Under the pieces are notes generated by a model. It made no database searches. It was given only the letters and a program-made list of their open reading frames with translations, and was not told where the DNA came from. Positions 25,540 through 35,618 of a stretch of 64,000 nt of DNA are shown in pieces. The number at the start of each line of letters is the position of its first letter. Within the stretch, counting starts at the first letter, position 1. Position numbers and translations under genes: made by a program. Source of the DNA: Chitinophagaceae bacterium (GTDB taxonomy: Bacteria > Bacteroidota > Bacteroidia > Chitinophagales > Chitinophagaceae). The DNA lies in contig JADKJV010000011.1 of assembly GCA_016720825.1 (NCBI GenBank), positions 107,909 to 171,908 of the forward strand, read 5' to 3'.

Positions 25540-26784
25540 TTAATATTCGAATTTCCGCAACCCCGGTGCTTTCTTCCACGTAAATCCCACCACCAGCAGT
25601 GTCATACAGCCTCCGAATACCACAGAAGGCACGGTGCCCATCGCCGAGGCGGCCACACCGCTTTCAAACTGCCCGAGTTCATTGGAAGAATTGATAAAAA
25701 TGGAATTCACTGCCGATACCCGGCCCCGCATTTCATCCGGTACAAATAACTGCATCACGGTACCGCGGATGATCACACTCACGCCATCAAACAGGCCACT
25801 TACAAACAGGGCGAAAAAACTCAGCCATACATTGCCGGATAAAGCGAATACGAGGATACAGGCTCCGTAACCTGCCACTACATATAATAAGGTAGTACCC
25901 TGCTTTCTTTTCAGCGGGTATTTGGTCAGGCCGGCAATTGCAAAAAAGTTTCCGATATAAGTGGCTGCCACCAGCCAGCCCAGCCACTGCGGGCCCACAT
26001 GCAGAATATCACTGGCAAAGACCGGCAGCAGGGCCGTGGCACCGCCAAATAAAACAGCCAGCATATCCAGGCTCATGGCACCCAGCAATGCTTTTTGTGT
26101 GAATACAAAACGGAGGCCTTCTTTCACACTGTCCCAGGTACGGTTGTTCCCGGGTTGCCAGCTGACTGGTTTCGGACTGATCTGCATAAAAAAGACAAAG
26201 GCAATGGCGATCATCGCGCATACCGGAATAAAAGCGATGGTAATATTTGTATAGGCGATCATTACACCGGCCAGCGCAGGTCCGGTTACTGCTGCCACCA
26301 GCCAGATCATGCTGTTTACTGAAACAGCTTTCACCAGTTTTTCATTGTGTACGAGCTGTGCCAGGAATGAATTGAATGCTGGTCCGGTATACGCCCGCAC
26401 CAGCCCGGTACAGAATACAATAGCATAAATCCCCCATTGAACAACAGTAGGGGAGGACCAGGAAAGAAAAAGTTTGGAAGTAATCAGCATCAGCCCCAGC
26501 ATCAGGAAAAAATAAATCGCAATACAAATACTGAGCAGCCGGTGTTTATTGCTCCGGTCTACTTTTACACCCGCAGGTAAAGCAAGACTGATTGCGGGAA
26601 TCACTTCTGCCAGCCCAAGGAAACCAAGTGCCAGTTTACTGCCGGTTAATTCATATAAACGCCAACCCAGTAATACAGGGGTCATTCTTAATCCGGCAAT
26701 AAATAAAATACGGGCGATAATGAACCAGGTGAATTCCTTGTTGATGATGGGGAAGAATTTCCTTTTGACTGGTTCTTCGTTCAT
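25540..26784 (-). CDS. MFS transporter (enterobactin exporter/EntS-like)
   Basis: A 414-aa major facilitator with about 12 hydrophobic segments. Its N-terminus NKEFTWFIIARILFIAGLRM and the pattern LALGFLGLAEVIPAISLALPAG VKVDRSNKHR resemble the EntS/MFS_3 (drug/siderophore exporter) group, as does the C-terminal MRGRVSAVNSIFINSSNELG. Substrate unknown. It overlaps the deoxynucleoside kinase gene by 4 bases (ATGA), so the two are translated from one transcript. Confidence 0.85.
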   Translation of the reverse strand: MNEEPVKRKFFPIINKEFTWFIIARILFIAGLRMTPVLLGWRLYELTGSKLALGFLGLAEVIPAISLALPAGVKVDRSNKHRLLSICIAIYFFLMLGLMLITSKLFLSWSSPTVVQWGIYAIVFCTGLVRAYTGPAFNSFLAQLVHNEKLVKAVSVNSMIWLVAAVTGPALAGVMIAYTNITIAFIPVCAMIAIAFVFFMQISPKPVSWQPGNNRTWDSVKEGLRFVFTQKALLGAMSLDMLAVLFGGATALLPVFASDILHVGPQWLGWLVAATYIGNFFAIAGLTKYPLKRKQGTTLLYVVAGYGACILVFALSGNVWLSFFALFVSGLFDGVSVIIRGTVMQLFVPDEMRGRVSAVNSIFINSSNELGQFESGVAASAMGTVPSVVFGGCMTLLVVGFTWKKAPGLRKFEY

Positions 26785-27413
26785 GGGAGTGTTATATAAT
26801 GCTGGCCTTCCTCATATTCTTTATCGAGGGCATCATAAATCGCCTGCAGGTGTTTTTCGTTGCCCAGGAAATCAGCATTGCTGGCATCCACAAAAAGTGT
26901 TTTGATATTATGTTGTTTGATATAATGCGTATACGTTTCCTGGATATTGAACAGGTATTCGTCCTGGATATTCTGTTCGTAGGAGCGGTTTCTTTTTTTA
27001 ATGTTGGCCTGCAGCTTCGTCACTGGCGCATGGAGGTAAATCAGGATATCCGGCTGCACCAGTTGCTGGTGGATGATTTCAAATAACCGCTGGTACAAGC
27101 GGAATTCATCATCCGGCAGTGTCACCTTGGCAAAAAGCAGGCATTTGGTAAAAAGATAATCTGAAATCGTCAGGCTCTGGAACATATCCTTCTGCTGCAG
27201 GAATTCTTTCTGCTGCTTGAAACGTTCAGCCATGAAAAACAATTCCAGCGGGAAAGCATATTGTTCAGGCTTCTCGTAAAACTTAGGCAGGAAAGGATTA
27301 TCGGCAAACTCCTCCAGGATCAGCCTCGCATTATAATGCTTGCTGAGCAGGTGGGCCAGGGTGGTTTTACCGGCTCCGATATTGCCTTCTATTGTTATAA
27401 AATTGTAATGCAT
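26781..27413 (-). CDS. Deoxynucleoside kinase
   Basis: A 210-aa protein of the deoxyguanosine/deoxyadenosine kinase family. P-loop EGNIGAGKTTLAH lies at residues about 8-20; the substrate-binding segment EEFADNPFLPKFYEKPEQYA and the phosphate-binding region LFFMAERFKQQ follow, and a lid-like Arg cluster IKKRNRSYEQNIQ lies near residue 140. It phosphorylates deoxynucleosides in salvage. It is the upstream partner of the MFS gene (4-base overlap) and lies 106 bases after folK. Confidence 0.92.
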   Translation of the reverse strand: MHYNFITIEGNIGAGKTTLAHLLSKHYNARLILEEFADNPFLPKFYEKPEQYAFPLELFFMAERFKQQKEFLQQKDMFQSLTISDYLFTKCLLFAKVTLPDDEFRLYQRLFEIIHQQLVQPDILIYLHAPVTKLQANIKKRNRSYEQNIQDEYLFNIQETYTHYIKQHNIKTLFVDASNADFLGNEKHLQAIYDALDKEYEEGQHYITLP

Positions 27414-27519
27414 GTATGAAAATGATCCGCCGGCAACCTTGGATAAACCGATTGAATCCGCTGCAAAATAGGTTAAATGGGAAGTCTGTAAGTCCTGCCT
27501 GAATCTATTGTGGAAAAAT

Positions 27520-28035
27520 TCAGGAATACTTTTTTACCGGCAGGGGATCTGTACATGCAATCAGTAACTCATGCATTGTTTTCTGCAGCACTGGATGATT
27601 GAGGTCAGGCGCAATTTCATTCATCGGCTCCAGCACAAAACGCCGGTTGGGAATTTCAGGATGCGGCAGTTTCAGTAAATCGTAAAAATGTTTTTCCTGT
27701 CCGTAGAGCAGGATGTCTATATCAATAATACGTGCCGCATATTTTTCTTTGCGTATCCGGCCCATGGCTTTTTCTATTTTCAGGATATGACGCATCAGCT
27801 GGCGTGCATTCAGTGCTGTTTCAATTTCCAGCGCCTGATTCAGGTAAGGCGGTTCATCTTCCTTGCCCCAGGAAGCCGTTTCATATAAAGAAGATATTTT
27901 TTTTACCCGGCATCCATGCACTTCCAGCAATTCCCTGGCCCTGGCCAGCGATTGCCCGCGGTCGTTCAGGTTGCTGCCGGTCAGCAGCCAGGCGGTATGT
28001 AAAGTGGAATCCATACGGGCGGCAAATATCTTCAT
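27520..28035 (-). CDS. folK: HPPK, 2-amino-4-hydroxy-6-hydroxymethyldihydropteridine diphosphokinase
   Basis: A 171-aa folate-biosynthesis enzyme that transfers pyrophosphate from ATP to hydroxymethyl-dihydropterin. The core shows WLLTGSNLNDRGQSLARA near the start, SSLYETASWG and the catalytic region LKIEKAMGRIRKEKYAARII DIDILLYG, then LKLPHPEIPNRRFVLEPMNEI, all typical of HPPK (about 160 aa). The ATG at 28035 gives seven extra residues; the ATG at codon 8 (28014) would give a more usual N-terminus. Confidence 0.95.
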   Translation of the reverse strand: MKIFAARMDSTLHTAWLLTGSNLNDRGQSLARARELLEVHGCRVKKISSLYETASWGKEDEPPYLNQALEIETALNARQLMRHILKIEKAMGRIRKEKYAARIIDIDILLYGQEKHFYDLLKLPHPEIPNRRFVLEPMNEIAPDLNHPVLQKTMHELLIACTDPLPVKKYS

Positions 28036-28107
28036 TTTTAAACGGATTCAGGCCCGGGCAGGCTGTTTAATATTCAGCCCGCCTTTCCCTGTTTGTAGTT
28101 AAACAGT

Positions 28108-28142
28108 TTTTTGCTGCTAAACCGGGTAATTAAATACATTTG
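28108..28142 (+). promoter_or_regulatory. Promoter of the ABC-2 permease gene (-33 TTTTTG, -7 TACATTTG)
   Basis: TTTTTG at 28108-28113 and TACATTTG at 28135-28142 are separated by 21 bases, matching the Bacteroidota -33/-7 layout, with the ATG 19 bases after the -7 box. It is the best complete promoter in the window and supports 28162 as the start codon, since an upstream in-frame ATG at 28111 would precede transcription. Confidence 0.6.
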
Positions 28143-28161
28143 CCACCTATACCAAGCTTAC

Positions 28162-29262
28162 ATGTCAGCACCTTACAGTCAGTCAAAAGCCTTATGGGCA
28201 ATTACCAGGGCGAGTTTCAAAGCCATTTTTGCCCACCCGACTGCCATCATATTCAGTATACTTTTCCCGATCATCTTTATCATGATTTTTGGTGCTTTTG
28301 GCAGCGATGGACCGGTGCGTCACCGGATCGCTATTTCACCGGAATGTGATACGGCCAACGCACTTTTTGACAGCCTGAAAGCAAATGAGTTTGTACGGAT
28401 TGCCCGCTATTCCGATACCAATGCCATGAACAGGGATTTTGAAAAAGGAAACCTCGCGGCTATACTGGAGATACATAAAAACCCGGGCGGACCGGTACCT
28501 TATCGTGTGGGCGTGAAATATACTTCTGCCAGCGGCCGTAATGTGGGACTGTTTATGCAGACCCTGCAGTTTATCTTATTAAAACTCGAGCTGGGCATCA
28601 GTGGTGCCACGAATCCCCATTATGCCGTTGTTCCGGAAGTGAAAGAAGTAAAACAATACAGGCAGATTGATTTTATCCTGCCCGGACAGCTGGGTTTCTC
28701 CATCCTGTTCTCCACTTTATTTGGAATAGCGTTTACTTTTTTCGGGCTCCGCGAACAACTGGTGCTGAAAAGATTTTATGCTTCACCCGTAAGCCGCATC
28801 CATATCTTACTGGGTATTGGTGCCAGCCGTTTGTTTTTCCAGCTGATTAACGTGGTAGTGCTTATACTGTTTGGTCACTTCATGCTCAACTTCACCCTGC
28901 AGCATGGTTTTGCTACAGTGATGGAGATGGTCTTGATGTCCATTTATATGTTATTCCTGCTGCTGGGGGTCGGACTGATCTTCAGCAGTATTGTGAAAAG
29001 CGATACATCCATTCCTTTACTTATTAATTTATTCGGATTCCCGCAAATGCTGCTCTCCGGGACTTTCTTTCCCATTGAAGTATTCCCGAAATGGCTGCAG
29101 CAGATTTGTAATATCCTGCCGCTGACACAGTTTAATAACGCCATGCGGAAAATTTCTTTTGAAGGACTCAGTATTTTTGACTGCTGGAAAGAAATCGGCA
29201 TCCTCAGTATCTGGATGGTAGTTGTATATATTATACTGATCCGGGTACTCAAATGGGAATAA
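28162..29262 (+). CDS. ABC-2 type transporter permease
   Basis: A 366-aa protein. One N-terminal helix (HPTAIIFSILFPIIFIMIFG) is followed by a large extracytoplasmic domain, then five to six C-terminal helices including FGFPQMLLSGTFFPIEVFPKW, the typical ABC-2 signature end. It would form the membrane channel of an exporter (antibiotic, lipid or polysaccharide). No ATPase subunit gene lies nearby, so its partner is encoded elsewhere. Confidence 0.85.
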   Translation: MSAPYSQSKALWAITRASFKAIFAHPTAIIFSILFPIIFIMIFGAFGSDGPVRHRIAISPECDTANALFDSLKANEFVRIARYSDTNAMNRDFEKGNLAAILEIHKNPGGPVPYRVGVKYTSASGRNVGLFMQTLQFILLKLELGISGATNPHYAVVPEVKEVKQYRQIDFILPGQLGFSILFSTLFGIAFTFFGLREQLVLKRFYASPVSRIHILLGIGASRLFFQLINVVVLILFGHFMLNFTLQHGFATVMEMVLMSIYMLFLLLGVGLIFSSIVKSDTSIPLLINLFGFPQMLLSGTFFPIEVFPKWLQQICNILPLTQFNNAMRKISFEGLSIFDCWKEIGILSIWMVVVYIILIRVLKWE

Positions 29263-29289
29263 TCCTGTCACTATTTAACCAGTTCCGTT

Positions 29290-29820
29290 TTGCGTTACAT
29301 CAAACTTGCTATACTCAGCGTTTTTGTCTTTGCCCTCCTCATAACAGGGATATCACTTTTTTTCCCATCCCATATCAGGATTTCAAAAGCAGTTAATATT
29401 AAAACCACGCCGGATGCCGTCTGGAAACAGGTAGACGATATCCGCAACTGGCCGGCCTGGAATCCCCTGATGCAGGGAGCGGCTGGTAAAAAAACCACAT
29501 ACACAGATACTTCAGGCGGTCATTGGAAACAAATACAAATTGAAGGAACTACCATCTCCATTTTAAATCCTGTCAACGGCGAACACCAGGCCAGCATGCA
29601 AAGCGGCAGCCGCCGGGCAGTTATCAATGGCTGGGCCTGTTTCGGCGATCCGGCCAATACATCAACACCAGGGGCTGATTCGCTCACCGTTCAATGGTAT
29701 ATGGACTTCCACCTTCACTGGTATCCCTGGGAAAAATTCAGCAGCCTCATGCTCGAAAAAAACTATGGCCCGGCCATGGAAGAAGGATTGACCCGGCTCA
29801 AACAACTGCTCCAGCAATAA
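29290..29820 (+). CDS. SRPBCC family (polyketide cyclase/START-like) protein with N-terminal membrane helix
   Basis: A 176-aa protein starting at TTG 29290. One hydrophobic helix (LAILSVFVFALLITGISLFF) is followed by a START/Bet v1-like domain (RISKAVNIKTTPDAVWKQVD and WNPLMQGAAG), an SRPBCC hallmark, ending in an alpha-helix (EEGLTRLKQLLQQ). These proteins bind hydrophobic ligands. The anchor places the domain outside the cytoplasm. Ligand unknown. The gene lies 27 bases after the ABC-2 permease and may be co-transcribed. Confidence 0.8.
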   Translation: MRYIKLAILSVFVFALLITGISLFFPSHIRISKAVNIKTTPDAVWKQVDDIRNWPAWNPLMQGAAGKKTTYTDTSGGHWKQIQIEGTTISILNPVNGEHQASMQSGSRRAVINGWACFGDPANTSTPGADSLTVQWYMDFHLHWYPWEKFSSLMLEKNYGPAMEEGLTRLKQLLQQ

Positions 29821-29999
29821 CAAATCTGATTACTCCGCAATATGTAAGTCCTGCGGTTTTTTGCGGGTTATATAGCGGGTTTGTGCAATAATCTGCATAT
29901 TTATGCGAGAATATTCATCTGGCTTTCCTTAATATTGCTCCTTAGATCATTTTTTCTCCTCACAACCCAATTCTCTATTTGCAAACTAAATTGCTTGAC

Positions 30000-32900
30000 A
30001 TGAAACACTTTCAACGGTTATGGCTTAGGAAATGCAAGAGTATTTCCTTTGTTTTCGCTTCACTGCTGTTGACCATTGCCACATCGGCTCAGGTCAGGAT
30101 CAGTGGTAAGTAACTGGTGCTGACGGAAAAGGAATTCCTTCAGCATCCGTACAGGTACAATCAACTTCCTCCGGCACTGTAACAGATGCCAATGGTAATT
30201 ATGATTTCAGTACCAAACTCAAACCCGGAACTTACACCATTGAATTTACCGGTGTTGGTTTCAAATCATCTTCACAAACATTAAAAGTTACCGGCGACGG
30301 CGCATTGACTTTAAACGCGCAGTTATCTGATGACGTAATGAAAATGGATGAAGTAGTGGTTACCGGTGTTTCTTCCGGTACTACCCGTAAACAACTGGGA
30401 AGCTACATCAGTACTGTAAAAGCTGACCAGATGAACAAAGGCGTGGCCAGTAACCCGCTCGCAGCCCTTCAGGGTAAAGCAGCCGGTTTCCAGGTTACAC
30501 AAAACAGCGGCGATCCCGGCGGCGGGTTTTCTGCACGTGGCCGCGGTATCAGTTCCATCTCCAGTTCCAGCGAACCGCTGTACATCGTGGATGGTGTGAT
30601 TATAAACAATGCCACCACCCGTGTTACGAATACCAGTGCCAACTACGACGGACAAAATTTCATCGGAACCATCGGTCAAAACCGCCTGGCTGATATCAAC
30701 CCGAATGATATTGAGCGTATCGAAGTATTGAACGGTGCTGCCGCTGCTGCCATCTATGGTTCAAGAGCCAACGCGGGTGTGGTGCAGATCTTCACCAAAA
30801 GAGGAAGTACCGGTGCACCCGTAGTGAGTGTATCAACTTCTGTGATGGTTAGCTCACTCCGCAAAAGTGTTCCGGTAAACCAGTCGCCAACCAAATTTGG
30901 CGGTCCTACTGACGGTGTTGGCGCCCAAACACAGGATATCCTGACACCGGCGCTGACCAATACAACACAGGTTACCCGTTACGATTATAACGACTACATC
31001 TTCCGTACTGGTATCGGTACAGATAATAACGTATCTGTTTCCGGTGGCCGTGATAAAACAAAATATTACACCTCTGCTTCTTATTATAAGAATGAAGGCA
31101 TTATCAAGAATACCGATTACCGGAGATTCAGTTTCCGCGTAAACCTCGACCAGGCGCTGACTGATAAACTCAGTTTCACCATGGGCCTGAACTTTGTCAA
31201 CAGCTTCAGCAATGAAAAGCCTGATGGCAACTCATTCTTCTCCCCATTGAACTCAATCAACATCATCGGTAACTTCCACGACCTGTTTACCCGTGATGCA
31301 CTCGGTAACATCAAAGCCATTGGCGAACGCGGCCGTGTGAACCCTGTTTCAGTCATTGAAGACATCAAACAAAAACAGGAAACCAACCGTATCATCGCCA
31401 GCACCGGGCTGAAGTTTAAACCCATCCGTGGTTTGACGATTGATTACAACCTCGGTATTGACCAGTATGCACAGCGCGGGGAAACTTTCATTCCGCCTTT
31501 TGCTTATAACGTAAGTGATGGTTTCTTCGGTGGTGGTCCCGCACTGGATCCAACCCGTAATGGTTATGCCAGTGCCGGTAACTATAATTTCTTCCAGATC
31601 AACAATGAACTGAATGCCACTTACCAGGCAAAAATCACTGATAAGATTTCTTCCACTTCACAAGTGGGTTATTCCGTGCAGTATGAGAAAACCGCTTACT
31701 CCCTGTTACAGGGCCGCGGTCTTGCACCCTTTGTACAAACCGTAAACGGTGCCAGTACTTTAATACAGGGTGCTGATGAAAGAAGTGAATTTTCTGTTTC
31801 CGGTTATTATTTCCAGCAGAACTTCAACCTGAACAACCTGTTCTTTGTAACCGGTGCCGTTCGGGTGGATGGTTCATCCATCTTTGGTAAAAGCGAACGC
31901 AACCAGACTTATTTCAAAGGAAGCGCCAGCTACCTGATCAGTGAACATAAATTCTGGAAAGAAATGAACATGAGCAAGGTTTGGAATTTCGCCAAACTAC
32001 GTCTGGCTTATGGACAAAGCGGAAACCTGACCGGTATCGGTGCTTACTCCAGGTTCAACACGTACAGCAGCAATTCATTTGTAAGCCGTACATCACTTGT
32101 TAGCAGTGGTACACTGGCCAATGCCAATGTAAAACCCGAACGCCAGTCAGAACTGGAAGTAGGTATTGATCTCGGCTTCTTTAACAGCCGACTCAATATC
32201 CAGACTAACATCTATTCTAAAAAAGTGGACGACCTGCTTATCAACCGCTTTATCGCTCCCACAACCGGATTCAGCAGCCTGCTCGATAACTTCGGCAGCC
32301 TGGAGAACAAAGGTTTTGAAGTGGTGATCAATGCAAAACCCATCCAAAAGAAAAACTTCTCATGGTCTGTAACTGCCATCTACAACCACAACCGTAACAA
32401 GGCTGTGAAAATCGGACAGGCACTTACACTGCTCAGCACCAACCAGGGTGCGCCCGTAGCAATTATCGAAGGTCAACCGATCGGTGTATTCTATGGCGCA
32501 TTCTTTGCAGTTGATGCAAGCGGTAACCTCGTGAAAAACGGTGTGGGTTATCCCCAGGGTGAAAGAGGTATCCAGACCGGAGCCTTAACGTACAATGTAA
32601 CACGTGATCCTACTACCGGACTTCCTATCACCACAAACCCGCTTGTACGCAGGGTGATTGGAGACCCCAATCCTGATTGGACAGGAAGCCTGGTGAATGA
32701 ACTCAGTTATAAAAAACTCAGCTTCCGTTTCCAGCTGGATGCGGTTCAGGGTGTGGATGTGTTCAATGCTGACTGGCGTACACGCCAGGGCGTAGGTAAC
32801 GGTAAAGAAGCAGAGAAAGAACAAACTGGTGTTTATCCCCGCGGATATATCAACAGCTTCTATGCGTCTGTTGAACAGTGGCGTATTGATGACGGCTCAT

Positions 32901-33127
32901 TTGTAAAACTCCGTGAAGTTTCACTGAGTTATGTGTTCGGAAATTTCAAAAAAGTAAGAGATATCACATTGTCTGTAAGCGGCAGGAACCTGATCAGCTG
33001 GGATAATTACAAAGGATATGATCCTGAAGTAAACTCCGGCGGACAAAGCACGATCCTCCGTGGTATTGATTTCGGATCAGTGCCTATTCCCAAAACTTTC
33101 AGTGTGGGCTTATCTGCTAAATTCTGA
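30000..33127 (+). CDS. SusC/RagA family TonB-dependent outer-membrane transporter, one-base frameshift
   Basis: Start ATG is at 30000. The first 37 codons give a signal peptide (FVFASLLLTIATSAQ) and the opening of a carboxypeptidase-like domain (RISGK) before TAA 30111. Adding one G after 30110 restores GKVTGADGKGIPSASVQVQS and the rest of the domain, then a plug (MDEVVVTGVSSGTTRKQLGS, later ADINPNDIERIEVLNGAAAA AIYGSRANAGV) and a beta-barrel ending VGLSAKF. The corrected length is about 1042 aa. It imports a glycan or peptide ligand with SusD. If the indel is real, only a 37-aa fragment plus an internal start would be made. It precedes SusD by 19 bases. Confidence 0.92.
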
Positions 33128-33146
33128 ACCTACTAAAAAACGAATT

Positions 33147-34448
33147 ATGAAAAATATACTCATCAGATTTACACTGCTCGGTGCTATATTCAGCACGGCA
33201 GTGGTACAAACAGGATGTAAAAAAGATTTCGTCAACCCCAATGCCGCAACGGATGAGCAGGTGTTCAGTACACCCAAAGGTCTTACCGGTGTGGTTGTGG
33301 GTCTCCAGCGTGTTTACACACTGGGCCGCGGAAGCACTTTGTACAATCTTATAAACATTAACGGACTTACCACCAACGAACTGATCGTGGTGAACCCCGG
33401 TAACACGGCTGAAGTACAACTCGCTGCCGGTGGTACAACAGTGGATGGTAACAATACCATGCTCACTACATTCTGGACCTCCTGCAATAAAGTGATCTAT
33501 GATGCCAACAAGGTAATTGCCAGCGCCACCGGACTGGCTGATAAAAACTACGCCAGCGGACTGATTGCCTACGCCAGCATCTTTAAAGCTTTGTCAATCG
33601 GTGATATGGCACAGTTCTGGGAAAAAGTTCCCGCAACCACCGGCACCAATGTAACTTTCATTGATCGTATTGATGGTTTCAAACAGGCTATTACCGTAAT
33701 TGATAATGCACTCGCTGCTATCAGCGCCAATGCAATCAGTTCTGCTTTCACCGCCAACGTGCCCGCCGGTATTGATATCCTCAATACATTGTATGCACTG
33801 AAAGCCCGTTATTCCCTGTTTGCCGGTTTGTATGCACAGGCACTCACAAACGCAAACCTGGTTGATCTTACCAAAAAATCAACTTTCAATTTCGACGCGC
33901 TTTCACTTAACCCGGTATTTGAAACAGCTACATCCACCAACAACGTGGTGCAGCCTAAAGATTCAACGCTCGGACTGGCAACGCCTTTACAGCCTGCCTT
34001 GAACGACGGAAGGATCTTATTCTATACCAGCATCAACCCAACCATTTTACCCCGTTACCGGATCAACGGTTTCTGCAATGCCGCAGGTACCGCATTCCCT
34101 GTTTACCTGCCCGGTGAAATCACCCTGATCAAAGCCGAAGCTTACGCCAGGGCCGGTACACCTGACCTCGTAAATGGTTTGATTGAACTGAATAAAGTCG
34201 TAACCAAAACAACTGATCCCTTCGGTGTAAATGCCAACCAGCCCGCTATCGTTTCCGTAAGCGGACAGGCTGAATTACTCGATCAGATCTACCGCCACCG
34301 CAGTATCGAACTGTTCATGAGCGGTTTGAAACTGGAAGACATGCGCCGTTTCAACAGGCCCAACAGCGAAAAGAAACGTAACCTCATGCCTTACCCACTG
34401 CGTGAAAGGGATAATAACCCCAACACACCACCCGATCCTGTGTTCTAG
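33147..34448 (+). CDS. SusD/RagB family nutrient-binding lipoprotein
   Basis: A 433-aa lipoprotein (start 33147, 19 bases after the SusC stop; an in-frame upstream start overlaps SusC and is ignored). The signal ends AVVQTGCKKDF (Cys about 23). The SusD helical fold shows LTGVVVGLQRVYTLGRG, the TPR-like region LIAYASIFKALSIGDMAQFW, and the C-terminal RHRSIELFMSGLKLEDMRRF ending MPYPLRERDNNPNTPPDPVF. With SusC it forms a lidded outer-membrane importer. No glycoside hydrolase, peptidase or sensor lies beside it, so its substrate is open. Confidence 0.93.
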   Translation: MKNILIRFTLLGAIFSTAVVQTGCKKDFVNPNAATDEQVFSTPKGLTGVVVGLQRVYTLGRGSTLYNLININGLTTNELIVVNPGNTAEVQLAAGGTTVDGNNTMLTTFWTSCNKVIYDANKVIASATGLADKNYASGLIAYASIFKALSIGDMAQFWEKVPATTGTNVTFIDRIDGFKQAITVIDNALAAISANAISSAFTANVPAGIDILNTLYALKARYSLFAGLYAQALTNANLVDLTKKSTFNFDALSLNPVFETATSTNNVVQPKDSTLGLATPLQPALNDGRILFYTSINPTILPRYRINGFCNAAGTAFPVYLPGEITLIKAEAYARAGTPDLVNGLIELNKVVTKTTDPFGVNANQPAIVSVSGQAELLDQIYRHRSIELFMSGLKLEDMRRFNRPNSEKKRNLMPYPLRERDNNPNTPPDPVF

Positions 34449-34473
34449 TTATAAAAGCAGTATACATTAGAAA

Positions 34474-34508
34474 GAGAGGCTGTCCGGAAGGATGGCCTCT
34501 CGTTTTTT
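34474..34508 (+). terminator. Terminator of susCD
   Basis: Stem GAGAGGC (34474-34480) / GCCTCTC (34495-34501) with a further GTCC/GGAT helix inside, followed by G and a T-run at 34503-34508. It lies 26 bases after the SusD stop. Confidence 0.8.
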
Positions 34509-34855
34509 ATAGATCGAAAGTTCAATAGATCAAAAGTCAAAAGTAAAAAGTAAAAAAGTCGGAAAGTCCGAAAGGACGGCCTTTTCTTTTTCCCGGAAGC
34601 GATCAACTTCCCGAGTTGGATGTTGGAGGTTGGAGGTTCTTCCATTCGGAATTTCATTAAAGAATTGAAGAGTTCAATCTATCAGTGAAATGGAATTTTT
34701 AAATTAATTTCAATTCAGAGAATATTTAAATTTTAAAAACAGATATCTAATCTTCTGTATTAATTGTTTCATTGTTTAATTGTCACATTGTCACATTAGC
34801 ACATTTTCACATTTTCACACTTCCACATTTCCAGATTAAAACCAGTCATCTAACC
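34509..34855. other. Gene-free low-complexity interval
   Basis: No gene is supported here. It holds AT-rich text with near-repeats of AAAGTAAAAAG, a short hairpin AAAGTCC/GGAC near 34564, and from 34774 a run of CACATTnn words (period about 8-9: TCACATTGTCACATTAGCAC and on). The word run extends right up to the chosen start of the methyltransferase. Confidence 0.7.
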
Positions 34856-35533
34856 TTGTCAAACAAAGAAACCTCGATAATCTCCTCCTGGCTCACCAAC
34901 GCCGCCGCCTGGATTGACATCATCTCCCGGCAGGGGATTGCTTCGCGTACCCTGGCAACAAATAAAGCAATCATTGATGCCGTGATGGAACAGCATCCGA
35001 AATCTGTTCTTGACCTCGGTTGCGGGGAAGGCTGGCTCTGCCGCGAACTGGTGAAACAGGGAGTACAGGTTACAGGAACAGATATCTCACCTGAACTGAT
35101 CCGCAAAGCCGGCGAAACAACAGACGGGAAATTCTTTGTGGCTTCCTATGAAGATATCAGTGCAGGTCATTTTATTTTTGAAAACCGCTTCGATGTAATT
35201 GTAATCAACTTTGCGCTGCTCGGGAAAGAATCCGTTGAAAACCTCCTGTCCAAATTGCCTTCACTGCTTTTACCCGGTGGGGTTTTGCTGATCCAGACCC
35301 TGCACCCCATTGTCCGCATTGCCATGGGCGATTATACCACCGGATGGAAAGAAGGCAGCTGGGATGGGCTGGGGGAGCAGTTTGTTCAACCTTATCAATG
35401 GTATTTCCGGACACTGGAAGACTGGCTGGACCTGCTGGTAAAATCCGGCTTCAGCGCTGTACAGCATACTACAGTGTCGCATCCTGAGACAGCCGCGCCA
35501 CTCTCTCTTATATTGGCATGCCGGACTACTTAA
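34856..35533 (+). CDS. Class I SAM-dependent methyltransferase
   Basis: A 225-aa protein. The TTG at 34856 (MSNKETSIISSWLTNAAAWI) is preferred, because the upstream in-frame reading translates simple repeat DNA. The SAM-binding motif VLDLGCGEGWLCRELVKQG lies about residues 45-63, followed by VTGTDISPEL (acidic ribose contact), FDVIVINFALLG and LLLPGGVLLIQTLHP. Methyl acceptor unknown (methyltransf_11/23 type). The fold is complete. Confidence 0.87.
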   Translation: MSNKETSIISSWLTNAAAWIDIISRQGIASRTLATNKAIIDAVMEQHPKSVLDLGCGEGWLCRELVKQGVQVTGTDISPELIRKAGETTDGKFFVASYEDISAGHFIFENRFDVIVINFALLGKESVENLLSKLPSLLLPGGVLLIQTLHPIVRIAMGDYTTGWKEGSWDGLGEQFVQPYQWYFRTLEDWLDLLVKSGFSAVQHTTVSHPETAAPLSLILACRTT

Positions 35534-35588
35534 CCGGTAAAAAAGGCATAAATTATAGCATGGAACGCAGGCCTTATCCCGGTTTGCC

Positions 35589-35596
35589 TAATTTTG
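35589..35596 (+). promoter_or_regulatory. -7 promoter element (TAATTTTG) of the secreted 272-aa gene
   Basis: A full TAnnTTTG match 22 bases before the ATG at 35619. No clear -33 box at the usual distance. Confidence 0.4.
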
Positions 35597-35618
35597 CCTT
35601 AACCATTGAATCAATTAT

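Noticed and set aside
33060..33146. Upstream start for SusD overlapping SusC
   Set aside because: The extra residues form no signal peptide; ATG 33147 gives a lipoprotein signal and a normal 19-base spacing.
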